Shown: in pieces, positions 11,917 to 23,563 of the stretch | Layout of the letters: the number at the start of each line of letters is the position of its first letter | Numbering within the stretch: the first letter of the stretch is position 1 | Assembly (NCBI GenBank): GCA_008828725.1 | Contig: MEHQ01001869.1 | Span: forward strand, 62,001-126,000 | Reading direction: 5' to 3' | Length of the DNA: 64,000 bases | From: Saccharina japonica | Lineage: Eukaryota; Sar; Phaeophyceae; Laminariales; Laminariaceae | Position numbers and translations under genes: made by a program | Notes under the pieces: generated by a model | Databases searched by the model: none | What the model was told of the DNA's origin: nothing | The model's input: only the letters and a program-made list of their open reading frames with translations

Positions 11917-12718
11917 TCAGTCGGGTGCAAAAGGAGCGAGGTAATCCCCACCCCAGCTCAAGCATTGTCCAGCGTCCATCTCGAATCTTCCAACACCTCG
12001 CAGTTGATGATGCTGGTGTGCGCTCTCCCGTGCAATTTCTCTCCCCGGCTGCTGCTCCTGCTCCTGCTGGTGTTGCTGATCGTCTGTTGTGGCGCATTGT
12101 TGTTTCCGCCCCCACTGTGCGTCGCCATTTTGAGGATCGGCAGTTTCGCCTCCCAATCTCCCTGCGGCGTCACATGAAGCTTTCAGCGGTGGCGGCAGTG
12201 CCAGGCGTTGGTGCGGCGGGGGTCGCGGTGGCGGCGCCGACTCCAGTGGCGGCGGTGCCGGCCGTGGTGGCAACGATGGTGGTACCGGTGCCTCTGCCTC
12301 GCCCACCAGCGCTTCCTCCTGCTCGTTGGGGATAGTAGCATTCTTCTCCAACGCAGAGCAGGATGAACAGTCCAATCGCGCAGTCGGACCATGCAGGCCT
12401 ACCGACGGCTCTTCTTGTGATTAAGCCTCCGTCATTGCCCACGAGGGTAGCTGTGGCGGCGGCCATGGCGGCCGTGGTGCTGTGGGCTGTAGCTGCTGCT
12501 GCTGCTGCTGCTGCTGCTGCATCTGCCGCACGTACTTCTCCTCCGGTCCCTTTTGCTTTTCACCGCCCCTCGCAAACGTTTCCTTGTTCGTTCCCGTGAC
12601 TTTTCCCTGCTCGACAGCCAATTTTTGTGGCACCTGCCGAAGCTGCTGTTTATGCTGTTGCGGCGGCCGTTGCGGCGGCGGCGATTTTGTCGCTTGCGTT
12701 GGTTGCGATGGCAGCAGT

Positions 12719-12752
<34 letters not shown>

Positions 12753-13430
12753 CCTGCTGCGAGGGCTCCCGCTCAACCTCCGCTTTCCCCTCTGGTCCGT
12801 CCTGGAGTGGTCCCTGTTTGGAACACGAGCCGAATATTTCCGGCGGCACCTGAAGTCTGTCACTCACGTGCGCTTTGCCTGGGGATGGGATGCGGCTGCT
12901 TACATCTAGCTCGATTTTCCTCTCTGCCCTCAGTGTTTTTGCTGCCGCGAGGACGGCATTCTTGGTTACCGTCGCTTCTTCATACGCTCCCACGCACTCC
13001 TCGTCGGCTAGCTGTTCATAGCCGACGTAGGTCCCGTACTGCCACAGAAAGTACTTTCGAGCGTTCCATGCTCTGTCCGTGCAAAATGTCTCCATAAAGG
13101 TCTCCAATTCTCCCAGAGGTAATGTCAGATAAGCCGGTACTTCGTCGTCCCTTCGCTGCTGCTGCTGCTGGTGCCAACGCGTGCTAGCTTCTAGATCCTG
13201 CCATTCCTCTGCCGTTCAATGCCCCACCCCAATGCTCTCGGGCCTGTTCGCGTGTGCGACTTCCTTCGCCAGTGTGGCTTTGACCCGAGGCAAGTCTGCT
13301 GCATCAGCCTCTACCACAAAAGGCATCGTGCGCAAAACCCGAAGTCTCTCCTATCCTTCCTCAGCAAAGTTGCTCCATCACCACTCGATTTTCCCGTGCG
13401 AGCTCCCAACTGTAGTCACGCTAGTGTAAG
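11917..13430 (-). pseudogene. Gag-like region, Gln-rich, broken
   Basis: A minus-strand coding-like region that starts just inside the right LTR. It has an acidic, aromatic-rich first third and then Gln/Pro-rich stretches with two poly-Gln tracts (CTG runs on the plus strand at 12492-12520 and 12724-12750), followed by a Pro-rich and Gln-rich tail. It is interrupted about three times and is treated as a fossil. No CCHC zinc knuckle was seen. The position next to the 5' LTR and the lack of enzyme domains suggest a gag role, but the family is not recognised. Plus-strand frames here (for example 11551-12177) are shadows. Confidence 0.45.
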
Positions 13431-13718
13431 TGGATAATCTCAGCACGGGTGAGCTTGGGTCACGAGGTGCGGTGAAGGTAGCCAGAAGGAGGCATATAAA
13501 CTTGTATTACTTTTCCCCAGAAGACGAAGTTCCCAAGAGGGAAGGAGCTATATAAGAAAGAGCACGCGCGGCGTGCTTGTTCCGCCAAGAACATCCCCGA
13601 GACCCCCAAATGTCCAACCAAGATAAATCAAAATTATCTCATGTGGAACTCCCCGAATATTCGTACCCATTTCATGTGCGGTTGCATCTATCAGACGTTG
13701 TACGAGTATGTTCTTACA
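13431..13718. repeat. Right LTR of the 9.3-13.7 kb element
   Basis: Starts TGGATAATCTCAGCACGG and ends GAGTATGTTCTTACA. It contains TATATAAG at about 13551 on the plus strand. It is followed by ATGAATACTATAATCAAGTC, where the interrupted satellite resumes. Confidence 0.85.
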
Positions 13719-15085
13719 ATGAATACTATAATCAAGTCTAAGGCCGTCGCTTATGGGACTTTTGTTTAGGTTCATAAATGAATCCTTTTTGACCAAGGGC
13801 AAAAAAACAGCATCTTACGGAACTCAAAACGACGACGTTTGACGACAAAAAACATGAACATCAGTTTGAACAGGCCACCTCGTTCATTCTGCGCCCTAGA
13901 ATGAACAGGGTCAGAGGTTCCAAGCTGAGGTTCACATTTGAACCTTCGTATAGGTTTTTGTATGCATACTATGTTTGGTATTACAACAGTCAGCACTCGT
14001 GCGTTTTACTACAGCTGTGTCGTCTACCCGGCACACCAGTAGAGCAGCTGCATATTATACAGACTGAAGCGGTCGCGTACAAGCCCACGCTCGCCCGACC
14101 CTCAACCAGGAACAAGCCTGCACTCGCCCGACCATCAGTCAAGAACTCTCACCATGGCATCGGGGAGGGACGATGCGGTGCATGTTGTAGATCGTCAGGG
14201 GTTTGTTGTAGACGATATATTTGTCTGGCATCTCGGATATGTACCACCAGGTCGCTGTGTTTGATGCTGTTGTGAGCTTGTGCTTTATCGTGCCCACCAA
14301 CTTGAGAGCCGACACAATGCTCTCGACTCGCCGAGCACGCTCGGTATCTGGATGACGTCGCTGCTCGCTTGGCGTGTAGAGGCGGCACGTGCTGGGCGAT
14401 GGTGGGGGTAAGTCGATTGTAACTTTTTATTTGTACGAGTACTCGTACGAGTGAGTACGATTGGGCGTCGTACCTTCACAGCTGATCTTTCTGTGTAACA
14501 CTACTCGTACTGCTGTACCAATTGTATAGTACATTCTAGTACATTCTACCTGGGTGGTGCGTCGTACCTCATCTTTGGTGGTCTCCGTATCACATGAAAA
14601 ACAAATGACGTGTTTTTTTGTTGTTTTCAATACTCCACCATAAGAAACTACACCTGCTTGCAAGACTTCAAAAATAAAGTAACAAACAGACGAGTCAAAA
14701 GGGGTCCATTTATCAACCTAAAAAAACAAGTATCCCATAAGAAACGGCCTAATGGTCTAATCGTCGACGTAATCCTTTTCGTTGTGGCAGTTGTTAATGA
14801 TGGCAAAAACTGTTGCAAATATATTTATTTTTCTGACTGGAATTCTTAACTTTAATCAAGTCAACACATGGGTTTTAGAGAGTCTTCAGAGCATTTTTTC
14901 CAGCACATAAAGTGTACACTTTACTCAAGCCAAATTATGGTCAATAGGATAGCGTTTTTGTGGCAGTTGTTGATGATGGCAACTTTTTTCTTGTATTCTG
15001 GATGGAAATAAATAGTTTAATCAAGTAAGTCAAGTCGTTTTTTTGTCCCAAGTCTTGAGCATTTTTTCACATCAATCATTTAATC
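13719..15085. repeat. Satellite, right part, with unique insert
   Basis: Satellite sequence resumes at 13719-13760 and again at about 14750-15080 (TTTAATCAAGTCAA, TTGTGGCAGTTGTTGATGATGG). Between them is about 1 kb of other sequence that includes a 33-bp tandem duplication at 14081-14145 and the coding candidate at 14154. Confidence 0.6.
14154..14407 (+). CDS. First-exon candidate with an in-frame TGA
   Basis: The ATG at 14154 is in a strong start context (CACCATGG) and opens a 36-codon frame of coding-like composition that stops at a TGA (14262). The same frame then runs on for about 48 codons without a stop and reaches a good splice donor, GGGTAAGT, at 14407-14413. The residues around the TGA read RCV-stop-CCEL. 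Either this is a host pseudogene or a chance frame, or the TGA is decoded; nothing here shows decoding. The product is unknown. Confidence 0.25.
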
Positions 15086-15145
15086 TTCAAAATAAAAAAG
15101 GTTACGAGCTGAGCCAGCCAAAATAATATTTTTAAAGCAGATTGG

Positions 15146-15412
15146 CCATGCCCCGACCAATTTTACAAATTCGGACCTGAAATTTGGACACAGTGTAGAT
15201 CATATACTAATCAACACACTTGCCGCCTGCATTTTGTCTTTTTCGAGAGAGGGATACGACGATCCAAAAATCGAAAAAAAAAAGCAAAACGATCAAACCT
15301 AGTTAGGAAAAACAAAATCAAAGAGGGCAGGCAACAAGTATCTTTGCACGTACGGTCCGAAGACGTGGTTAATTTTCCAGAGTAAAACTTTCAACATTGG
15401 TCGGGGCATGGC
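15146..15412. mobile_element. 267-bp MITE with 17-bp perfect TIRs
   Basis: Ends are GCCATGCCCCGACCAAT (15146-15162) and its exact reverse complement (15396-15412). A subterminal CCTGAAATTTGGACAC resembles that of the 265-bp element at 10568. No coding capacity. No clear target duplication was seen. Confidence 0.75.
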
Positions 15413-15426
15413 GGAAGTGACATTTT

Positions 15427-15671
15427 TTGCGTAAATACTTGACTTATATATGGAATCGAGCTCTTGTCATACCTCTTGATGGGTGGCGAATTGGGCAAGG
15501 AGGCTTACATCGATCTTCTCCTTGTGCCTTCAGCTCTGTATCCACCAAATTTCATCTTGATCGAAAATTACATCTTTTATACGAATTTAGACTAAAACAA
15601 ATGTTGTTTTCGAGTTGTTGCGGATATCTCGGCGAAATCGAGCCGGGGAAAAAAAAGTTACAATTTTGTAC
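15427..15671. other. No gene recognised
   Basis: An open frame spans 15427-15771 but runs into the family A end and has no ATG-supported start or domain. Confidence 0.4.
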
Positions 15672-18197
15672 GAGTATACAATGTTCCCCTTCGGGATGTT
15701 GGTCACTTGAAATCCCGGGGGTGTCGCAAGTCGAAAAGAGATCGCACATGCTTCATAGTTCTCTTTCTTGAGCAAACATGTGGTATATTAGACTGCTGTC
15801 TTGTTTAAAGGAAAAGGTAGTGCGTAGCGACCGCCATTGCTAACGAAAAATGTGTCACGAAATGAAATCGTATCTGAGGTACAGTGGGCTACCGGTGTAT
15901 AGAAACTTTAGTTCGTTGTCCAGGCTCAACGACTTGCTTTGTTTCCGACGTCGATCTATAGCTATTTTGTGTAGGGTTTGAAGTCGATCCCACACTACTG
16001 GTGAGCTGTATTTTACAACCGAAGTTTTCTTTTGTTTGTGCCAGTCTAAACTCGTTTTTCTTGACCCATAGTTTATGAACTGCAGGCACCCACTACTACC
16101 AGTATTTGTGTTGAATGGTGATTTGTTATCTCGAGTAGATCCACGAACAACTCGTGAATCGCAACGCCATTTCGTGTGCCCGAACTTCGAAAATAATGAA
16201 TTAACTCTAATTATGGTACGAAATAATATAAAATTGCAAATGCAATCTACTTATTTTATTGTTTGCCCAGATTTCACCCCCGCACCTGAAAATATTGAAT
16301 ATAGAACGTTTTTTTTGTCGTGCGGTTTGACGCGTAGAAGCAAATACCCAAACACAAATAGTTTGGAAGAGTGCGGTAAACCAAACCGACCGGTACATAA
16401 TGTTTTGTGATTAAAAAAAAGTGAAATCACTCTTTGCATTTTTTTTTTGTCGTGGCTACTGTTTAGTAGTAAATGCGCCTAATAAAGGTACTTCGTGTGT
16501 AATCCACGCAACCCAACGGTATATTATATCCCAGGACCGGTATAAGGGCATACAGCTGACTCTGCTGCGTACACCGATTGTGGACAGCAAGCGGTTCCCC
16601 AAAGCATCCGCTGGGCGCTGGCGAGCACGCACTTGGCGGCCTCGAAACCTCGAGGAGGAGGCGGCACAGCGCAAACAAAAACGAAGCAAAACACCCTGAT
16701 AATCCGGGCGAGGCCGGGCAGACAACCTGTGAGATTGACATCTCGCCAACCGGGCCACACTACAGCAGTACATATCACGCGCAGTACATAGAGTATACAT
16801 AGTTCAGTACGAAGAATATACACACAGAGCGGACCTACGAAGAGTGCATAATACCGGTACAACAGAAGAAGTGACTGCTGTATATAGAACAGTACCGACA
16901 GCATAGCACAGAGCACATACAATAAACAATACACAACCATTGAGTACACAGAGCACACACAGTTATATCTAGTTGTTGTTCTGGACAGCAGAGTGTGCAC
17001 ACAATAAATAGTACACAACGAGGTATCACGGCTGTTCTACGCTGTGCAGATGAGTATATGCACAAGATAGTTATGACAGAGCTGTTGCCCGACGAGTCCA
17101 ACCCCGGTCCTCTAGGATAAGAGTATTTACTACCTTTTGGGCGGGTACCCTGGTACGCGTTTAGCAGCCGAGTACTCGTCTAAGGGTACCCGTCGAACAC
17201 CTGGGTACCCCGGTGCCCGGGGCCCAAATTATCGGCGAGTATGAAGTTTTATCCATACCCGTGACGGGTATTGGCTGTTTTGTTGTTTTCAATCGCTGCT
17301 GTACTGCGTGGGTACGTCAAATCAGAGGGGGAAGTTTTGCTGGAATCGCATACATCAAACATGCACACACGCATACACAAAGACAGACTGAACACAGCAG
17401 TAGTCCGTAGCTGTCGCAATTAGACCTGCTGCATTCCCCCTGCTAGTTGTGTGCTACGGACCCTGCGCACGCAAACAGAACACCACAGCCGTCACAAAGG
17501 CAACAATCTGAACAGCGGCTACTACGTGTTATGCAGCCTCTTACTACTACTGCTGCACCAAAATACTCGTATTCGTACGTATGTAGATCGGCCTATCGTT
17601 CACGTAGATAGAGAGGTAAATATAATATGCCTACGCGTACTCGTACTGCTGTAGATAGTACTCGTAAATCTGTGTATGTACTCTACGTAGATTCCAAAAT
17701 TGTGGAACCAAATTTATAAATTGCGCATGTGATTTTTCAAGCGTCTCCTACAACTGCTACTACTGCTGTACACAGCCCAGACTGGGCAGACGCATGCAAC
17801 ATGGTATCAACTACTGCTGGACGACGCTTGATGTGTGCCTCGTTCGATGTCGGTGTGGTTCTTGTTTTCTCGTGCGTGGTGCGTGCTTTGCGTGTTCCGT
17901 TCATACGGCGGGTCAAAAACGACCCATCAAAGTTGATATAAAACCGTCGTACGGCAGGTTTTCCATATTATTTGCGAGGCGGTGTCAAGTCGGAACGACT
18001 CTCCTGAGTTATTTGCCAGAATTGGCGACTTTGAAGGCGCAGAGCACGCCCCACGGGCATTGGCCCGGACCCGCACTTGCGCCGTGGCGTACACGCACCC
18101 CCCCTGCGTGCCCCGCAGCCGACAGCGCGAGAAAAGACCCGCGGCCGGAGGTGAAAAGTGAAATTATTTCGGGGAAATGTACATTTGGTACCTATAC
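15672..18197 (-). mobile_element. Dispersed element family A, copy 1
   Basis: On the minus strand it runs from GTATAGGTACCAAATG through a GC-rich block (CCGGCCGCGGGTCTTTTCTC) to the hairpin end AACATTGTA. The same order is seen at 49763-52190. A shared middle block around 16.5-16.75 kb contains the same translated words (PGLARI, PPPRGF) as copies 2 and 3, which may be simple DNA homology. No transposase was recognised. Confidence 0.65.
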
Positions 18198-21100
18198 ATA
18201 CAAGGCTCACCTTCGGGGAGTGGGATGGTCCCCGCGGGGTGACGAAAGCTGGCGTGCCACAGCGGAAAAACGACCAATCGTCAGCCGGTGGAAACCGTAA
18301 AAAACCCGCTGTAGCTAACGTGCGCGTTTAAATTTGTGACCAAATTAGCGTTATGCCACATGAAAAATAAAAAACGTTTTTTATCACAAATCGCGACGTC
18401 AACGTTTCTTAAGTTTGTCAAAAATTGTTATTTTCAAGGTCTGTGAGAGATATCAGAATTGACCAAATTGTCACATGGTTTATAACGTTTCGTGACATTT
18501 TTCGTGCGTTGGGCATGGCTTTATGTACCACAGCAAACATCATATCCTTCTCGTATACGTATAGCAGACGGCAGCAAGGCGCAATCACATGATGTACATC
18601 AAGCAGTATACGTAGTAGCAGCGAGCAGTGGCGCAACCAGCAGCAGGATAGGCAGCACTACTATATAGTACCTACAGAGAGCGCCAGCACCAACAATTAA
18701 TTGCTACTGCGACATAGTATAGTTTACGTTCAGCAGTAACAGCAGCACACTATTATCGCTGAATGTAGAGTACAGCAAAGCAGTACAGCTAGCAGCTGCA
18801 GTACTCTTACAACTCTACTACTCGTGAGGCTGTTGTTTGTTGTTGTAAGCATTAATGGTGTGAATCCACCTGGTACGTGCATGCGCGTACCCACGTGCTT
18901 ACGTACAGCAATGTACGTACCTTCCTCACCGCCTAAGGGAAAAAAACGACGTACTTCGGGTATGTTCGTGCTTCATATATAAATTCATACATACCTGGGA
19001 TACGATATGTATATGCACGCACAAATCGATAGTAACAGCAACAGTAGTACACAGCAGGAATCGCAACTTGTTCTCCCACTATTAATACTTGCGGAACGAA
19101 GCAGCAGCAACACTGCTGTAATTTGGTTGTAGAGTATGTATACGTAGCGTGTGCGCACGTACGTGCGTTTGCTGATGCCACTCGTACACGTACATGGTAC
19201 ATGATTTCGCTTTAGTGCGTGTCCAACCACATACAGCTTTGACTCTGTTGACTGGGAAGACACACATCGAGCTTCGACTCTGGTTGCATGTGATGACAAA
19301 ATCTGAAAAGCAATCGAACAACCAATACATATATATGCCGTAACCATACCCCAAGGGAAATGCGCAAAATGTTTTATTGCAGCAAGACAGGGGGGGGGGG
19401 GTTATCCGACACAATGCGTGCACACGCGCGTGCCTGTTCGGTGCAAAAGTACTACGGCAGCAAGCAGCACGAGGAAACAGCCACACTCTCTGTAGTCGTG
19501 CATACCACTTCGAGGGTCCTACTGCCGCTGCCGCTGCTGTTGTTGTATCATACCTGTTACGTATGATATAATACTGTGATGGAGGGTGTACGTTCGTACT
19601 ACCTGGTATGATAGTGGGTACGTTTCATGTCGTGCATATAACAATATTTCCGGCAATGGTACGACCGATTTGATATTGACATAAAGACAGAATGATTCCT
19701 ACATTTCCGAACAAAGTGGTACATGGTCAGTTTCGCGGCGAGATCGTCCATTTCGCACACAATTGGTGCAGCAGCATTACGATGGCCCACCCATAACCCC
19801 ATACTGCTGCACTGCGGCAGAGAGCAAGAAGCGGAATCATTCTGTGGTACGACGACACTAAGAGCACCACACTTCCCCTGTTGTTGTTGTTGTCGTTGAA
19901 TCTGACGTGGAGGATGTATGACAGCTATAGCCGGCACCAGCTAAAAACCTGTGGTACCTGGCACACTTACCAATATGTCCGGAACTACTGCTGTTGTTAC
20001 AAACGTTTCAATAATAACATTAAAACGAAACGTTCCGACGATATTGGTAAACAACAAAGCTTGCGGGGAGATCGCTTGTTTCGAGGCAGGCACGTGTTGG
20101 CTCAGCAGCATTTACACCTCCCCCCGTCACCACCATACGCCTGCACACGCCGTTGACCCAAAAGTTAAAGTTGACAGAAAACAATAACATAAATCAGATA
20201 CCACGAAAACCCGGTATCATGTCAGAAGAAGGACTCGAATTCACAATCTGTCCATATTATTCTGGCAGCAAATAAATGAAAAAACGTTTGAATACTAACA
20301 TGAATACAACCGGTTCTTATATTTTCGAACATAGTTGTACTTGGAAAATCCGAGCATCGTACGAAAGACTGCCGAGAGATACGTGCGTTGGTCGTTCGTG
20401 CACACAGATTTGTGGTGCACCAGCACGCCAGGCATGTGTCCTGTGTAAACCTATGATACCACACAGCAGCAAGCAGCAGCATAGAACAACCAGTACTGCT
20501 GTTGCTATCTCTCGTTGCAGATTCACAGCCTGGAACGTACGAAGAGTACGAGATATATATGCATCGTACTTGTTGAACGTGCCTGCATTTCGAAAAGTCC
20601 AAGCTATGTACGAAAACAACAGCAGCAAGTACGGACAGAGTGTTACTGGGAGATACGCGTACGTAACAATGCAGACGCATCAATGCAGCAGCGTGTCATG
20701 ATACACCCATCAGTCCACCCGGCTCCCCAACAACGGCAGATATGCCCCGACGCTGTCACGCTGCTGCTGCTGTTGCATGAGCAAACGTTCGACTTATGCT
20801 CGATGTGTCGTCCGATCGATGCATTCTTCGTGGCGTGAGTGCGTGCTATTGCTGCATGCTCTCTTCAACAAAGTTCGGCATGAACAGTCGACACGCAGGC
20901 TGAGATAATCATGATTGTTCGTTTTTCACAGGGCACAGCAGTCTGCAGACTGTGGCGAGGGCGGGGCGTTTTCCACGAGTAGGATTTTTTTTGTAGCAAC
21001 TTTTGCGCAGAGGCGGGTTTCACGTCGCCCTGCTCGGCTCGGTCAAGTGGGACGGGGTACCCCGTGAAACCGACTCTATTTGTTCGGCTTCGCGAGCGCC

Positions 21101-21262
21101 CCGCGCGGGCCACGGGCCCCGGGCAAGGGCGAGGCCCGGGGCGCGCGCTCCCCGGCCGACCCCCCGCGGGTCGCGCCCGGCGCCGGCGAGTTCGGCCGGG
21201 AGGGCGAGGCGCGAAAACGCCCCGCCGGGCAAAAAAATGTCAATTATACTTTGTTATATACA
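18198..21262 (+). mobile_element. Dispersed repeat family C, copy 2
   Basis: Begins with TACAAGGCTCACCTTCGGGG and ends after the GC-rich island at 21005-21240 with CTTTGTTATATA. It carries one diverged ~210-bp unit at 19010-19225 and a poly-G run at 19390. Facing frames of ~140-150 codons at 20.2-20.7 kb have no other support. Confidence 0.5.
21005..21240 (+). repeat. GC-rich structured island, copy 2
   Basis: Nearly the same as 6943-7180. Here the outer stem is longer: GGTTTCACG pairs exactly with CGTGAAACC about 45 nt downstream, enclosing GGGGTACCCC. The CTCGG hairpin seen in copy 1 is weaker. The tail again is GGGCAAAAAAAT. Confidence 0.7.
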
Positions 21263-21519
21263 TTGTTTTTCTGCACAAGCAGTGGTATGTCAGGGTTAGT
21301 GCTTCTATTTTTTGTAGCCTAATTCTCAGTGGTTCACGAGATACGACTTTAATAAGCTCTCTACGTTTCCTGGCTGGCCCAGCTCGTAGTAGGTTATGAC
21401 TATACACGCTATTGGTAGTGTCGCACGGGATCAACAAGACATTCACACTTTTTCGTTCTACGTGGGTGTTGTTTGCCACTCTAACAAGGTCTTCGACAAG
21501 GCGCCTCGTCGCTAAGGGT

Positions 21520-23563
21520 GCTTCAAGGTTAGCCGAATGGCCACGTGTGCGCGTGTGTGTATGTTTGGTGTATGCGATTCTAACAATAACGCCCCCTCTG
21601 ATTTAAACTACCCGCGGAGTACAGCAGCGGTTGAAAACGGCAAAAAATAGGTTGCTCAGGATCATTCACAACAACCAACAAAACGAAACGCACGATTCGT
21701 GACATTTATTTGATACTGTTGGCAAAATATCACGATTCGTGACTTTTCAGGTATGTATCTCACAGTTTATGTCACGGTTTGGAACATGTTTTCCAATCAA
21801 ATAATATTTGCGAGTGGTGCGTGAGTGGGGCCGGGCCTGGCCGGGTCCGTGATACATGTTCAAATCACCGACCGAATGCCGACATAGCATTTGATATTCT
21901 AATCTCAGGTCGTCTGCCCGGCCTCGCCCGGATTCTCAAGATATTTTGCTTGGTTTTTGTTTGCGCTGTGTCGCCTCCTTCTCGAGGTTTCGAAGCCGCA
22001 ACGTGCTCGTTTGGCAGCGCCCAGCCGTTGGTTTGGGGAGACTTTTTCTGTCTATATTCGGTGTACGAAACAGATTCAGTTATATGGCCTTAAACCGGTC
22101 TTTGGATATGCCGTTGGGTTGCGTGGGTTATACACGGAGTACCTTTATCAGGCTGTTTTATTACAAAACAGTTTTTTACGACAAAAGCCACCACAAAAAA
22201 ATGTCACACATCGTGATTTTGTTTTTTTAATTGTTAAAACAGAAATTAACGTCAAGATTCACGAGTTGTTCTTCGAGAATGCACTCGACGTAACAAATCC
22301 CCATTCAACTCAAATGGAGTAGTTGTGGGTGCCTGCAGTTGAGAAAAGAAGTGTCAAGAAAAATGAGGTCAGATTGGCACGAACAATAACAGAAAAATTG
22401 GGTGAAGAAACACACCTCACCCGTGGGTTCGACTTTAAGTCCTAAACAAAATACTTAGATCGATGCCGGGAACGTGTATAAGTCGTTGAGCCTGGACACC
22501 AAACTGAAGTTTTTTAACACCGAGAGCACACTGTACCTCACATACGATATCATCTCGTGACATTTATTTCGTTAGGAATGGCCCTCGCTCCTATTATTAA
22601 GAACTGGTCCCCCGTTTCTGGGAACAAACTATTTGGAATTAGTGTGGGATAAGTTTATCAGTTCCGAATGGGTTGAGGGGCCCCTTCGCGCAAACAATAT
22701 AAGAGCAAATAAAAACAAATCCGTTTTTTTCAGTTGCGATACTATTTCTGGCATAATTTACACATTTTCATGACTCCATACGGAAAACGACATTTCTTCA
22801 GCTATAATGCTCCGAATTGCGACCAATGAGTATTTGTAGAGAGCCTAGGCCATGATGAACATGTTTGTCTAAGGAGGCGTATCGATCAGACGCCCGGTTC
22901 TTCACGCAAAGTGCCTCTTACTCGACAACGACTCGCCATACCCCCGGTACCCAAGACGAATTTGAAAAATAGCAGTTTCTCTGGCTGCTGATTCTGTTTT
23001 AACTCAGATTTCCGACGACGACGCCGAGCACTACAGTACACGATGAACCTACCTCGGCCTCTAGTTTGACCATCCGTAGCGCCCTACGTGGCCACAGCAG
23101 AGTTTAGGTACCAAACAGGAGCTCCGAAACGATCAAAATCTTGCTGCGGAGCACTTTCGTTTCGTGATGCAAGCACCGCAATGCTAGCCCTCCCTTGCAG
23201 ATCGAAGAGCCCCACTATCTCCCAGAGACTAAAAAAAAAAAGCTATACGTTGGTCGGTTGCAGATCTGAGCATTAACACTGGAGCTATGCCGTTTTCCGT
23301 TAGGAGTACTGATATGGTGTTATTACACCATAATTAGTATTGCTGCTGTAAAAAAAACGAAATATATACCGTATATTTTGGAAGACTCAAGTACTCTTTT
23401 TTTTTCATGACCGAAGGGGCCCCGTAAACAATACCTGGTACAGCTGTATATGCCGCATGTTTGCCCCCAAAATAGAACTATGAAGAAAGTGCGATCCCTT
23501 TTCAACTTGCGACACCCCAGGGATTTCAAGTGACCAACATCCCGAAGGGAAACCTTGTATACT
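21520..23563 (+). mobile_element. Dispersed element family A, copy 2 (5' part missing or diverged)
   Basis: Aligns by eye with copy 3 from GTGTGTATGTTTGGTGTATG (about 21555) through AGTACAGCAGCGGTTGAAAA, GCCGGGCC...GTGATAC and the block that reads PGLARI to the end ACCTTGTA at 23560. It is split by the family B element at 22677-23424. The GC-rich 5' part present in copies 1 and 3 is not clear here. Confidence 0.6.
22677..23424. mobile_element. TIR element family B, copy 1 (~750 bp)
   Basis: Ends GGGGCCCCTTCG and CGAAGGGGCCCC are inverted. The body matches 29218-29975 closely, including CATGACTCCATACGGAAAAC, TTTCTTCAG, GGAGCTCCGAAACGATCAAA and CAAGTACTCTTTTT. No open frame with a transposase signature. 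It lies inside family A copy 2. Confidence 0.7.

Larger units (their letters stand above)
9308..13718 (-). mobile_element. LTR element fossil, gag-like region only (4.4 kb)
   Basis: Two 288-bp direct repeats (9308-9595 and 13431-13718) begin with TG and end with ACA and differ at roughly one site in eleven by eye, so the copy is fairly old. The 3.8-kb interior has a glutamine-rich gag-like region on the minus strand next to the right LTR, and no recognised protease, integrase or reverse transcriptase. It therefore looks non-autonomous. The flanks do not give a clean 5-bp target duplication (ATAAG versus ATGAA). A 265-bp TIR element is inserted in the interior. The right LTR has TATATAAG on the plus strand, so transcription polarity is not fully settled. 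Confidence 0.65.
15672..23563. mobile_element. 7.9-kb composite with long inverted arms (A - C - A)
   Basis: The outer ends are inverted copies: TACAATGTTCCCCTTCGGG at 15672 and, on the minus strand at 23560, TACAAGGTTTCCCTTCGGG. Inverted similarity extends about 1.8-2 kb inward on each side once the family B insertion is set aside. TA is found outside both ends. The centre is a family C copy. It could be one long-TIR or foldback element, or three elements that landed next to each other; the second and third TA-flanked junction at 18196 allows either. Confidence 0.45.

Noticed and set aside
11551-12177. 208-codon plus-strand frame
   Set aside because: It lies opposite the Gln-rich gag-like fossil and crosses CTG-rich sequence. 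Its Leu-rich run is the complement of the CAG tract.
16524-17018. 164-codon minus frame with PGLARI...PPPRGF words conserved in three family A copies
   Set aside because: Two different frames are equally shared among copies, which points to DNA-level homology and not protein conservation.
20222-20701. Facing frames of 153 and 141 codons
   Set aside because: Both lie in family C with no start, domain or splice support; each is likely a shadow of the other or of repeat composition.
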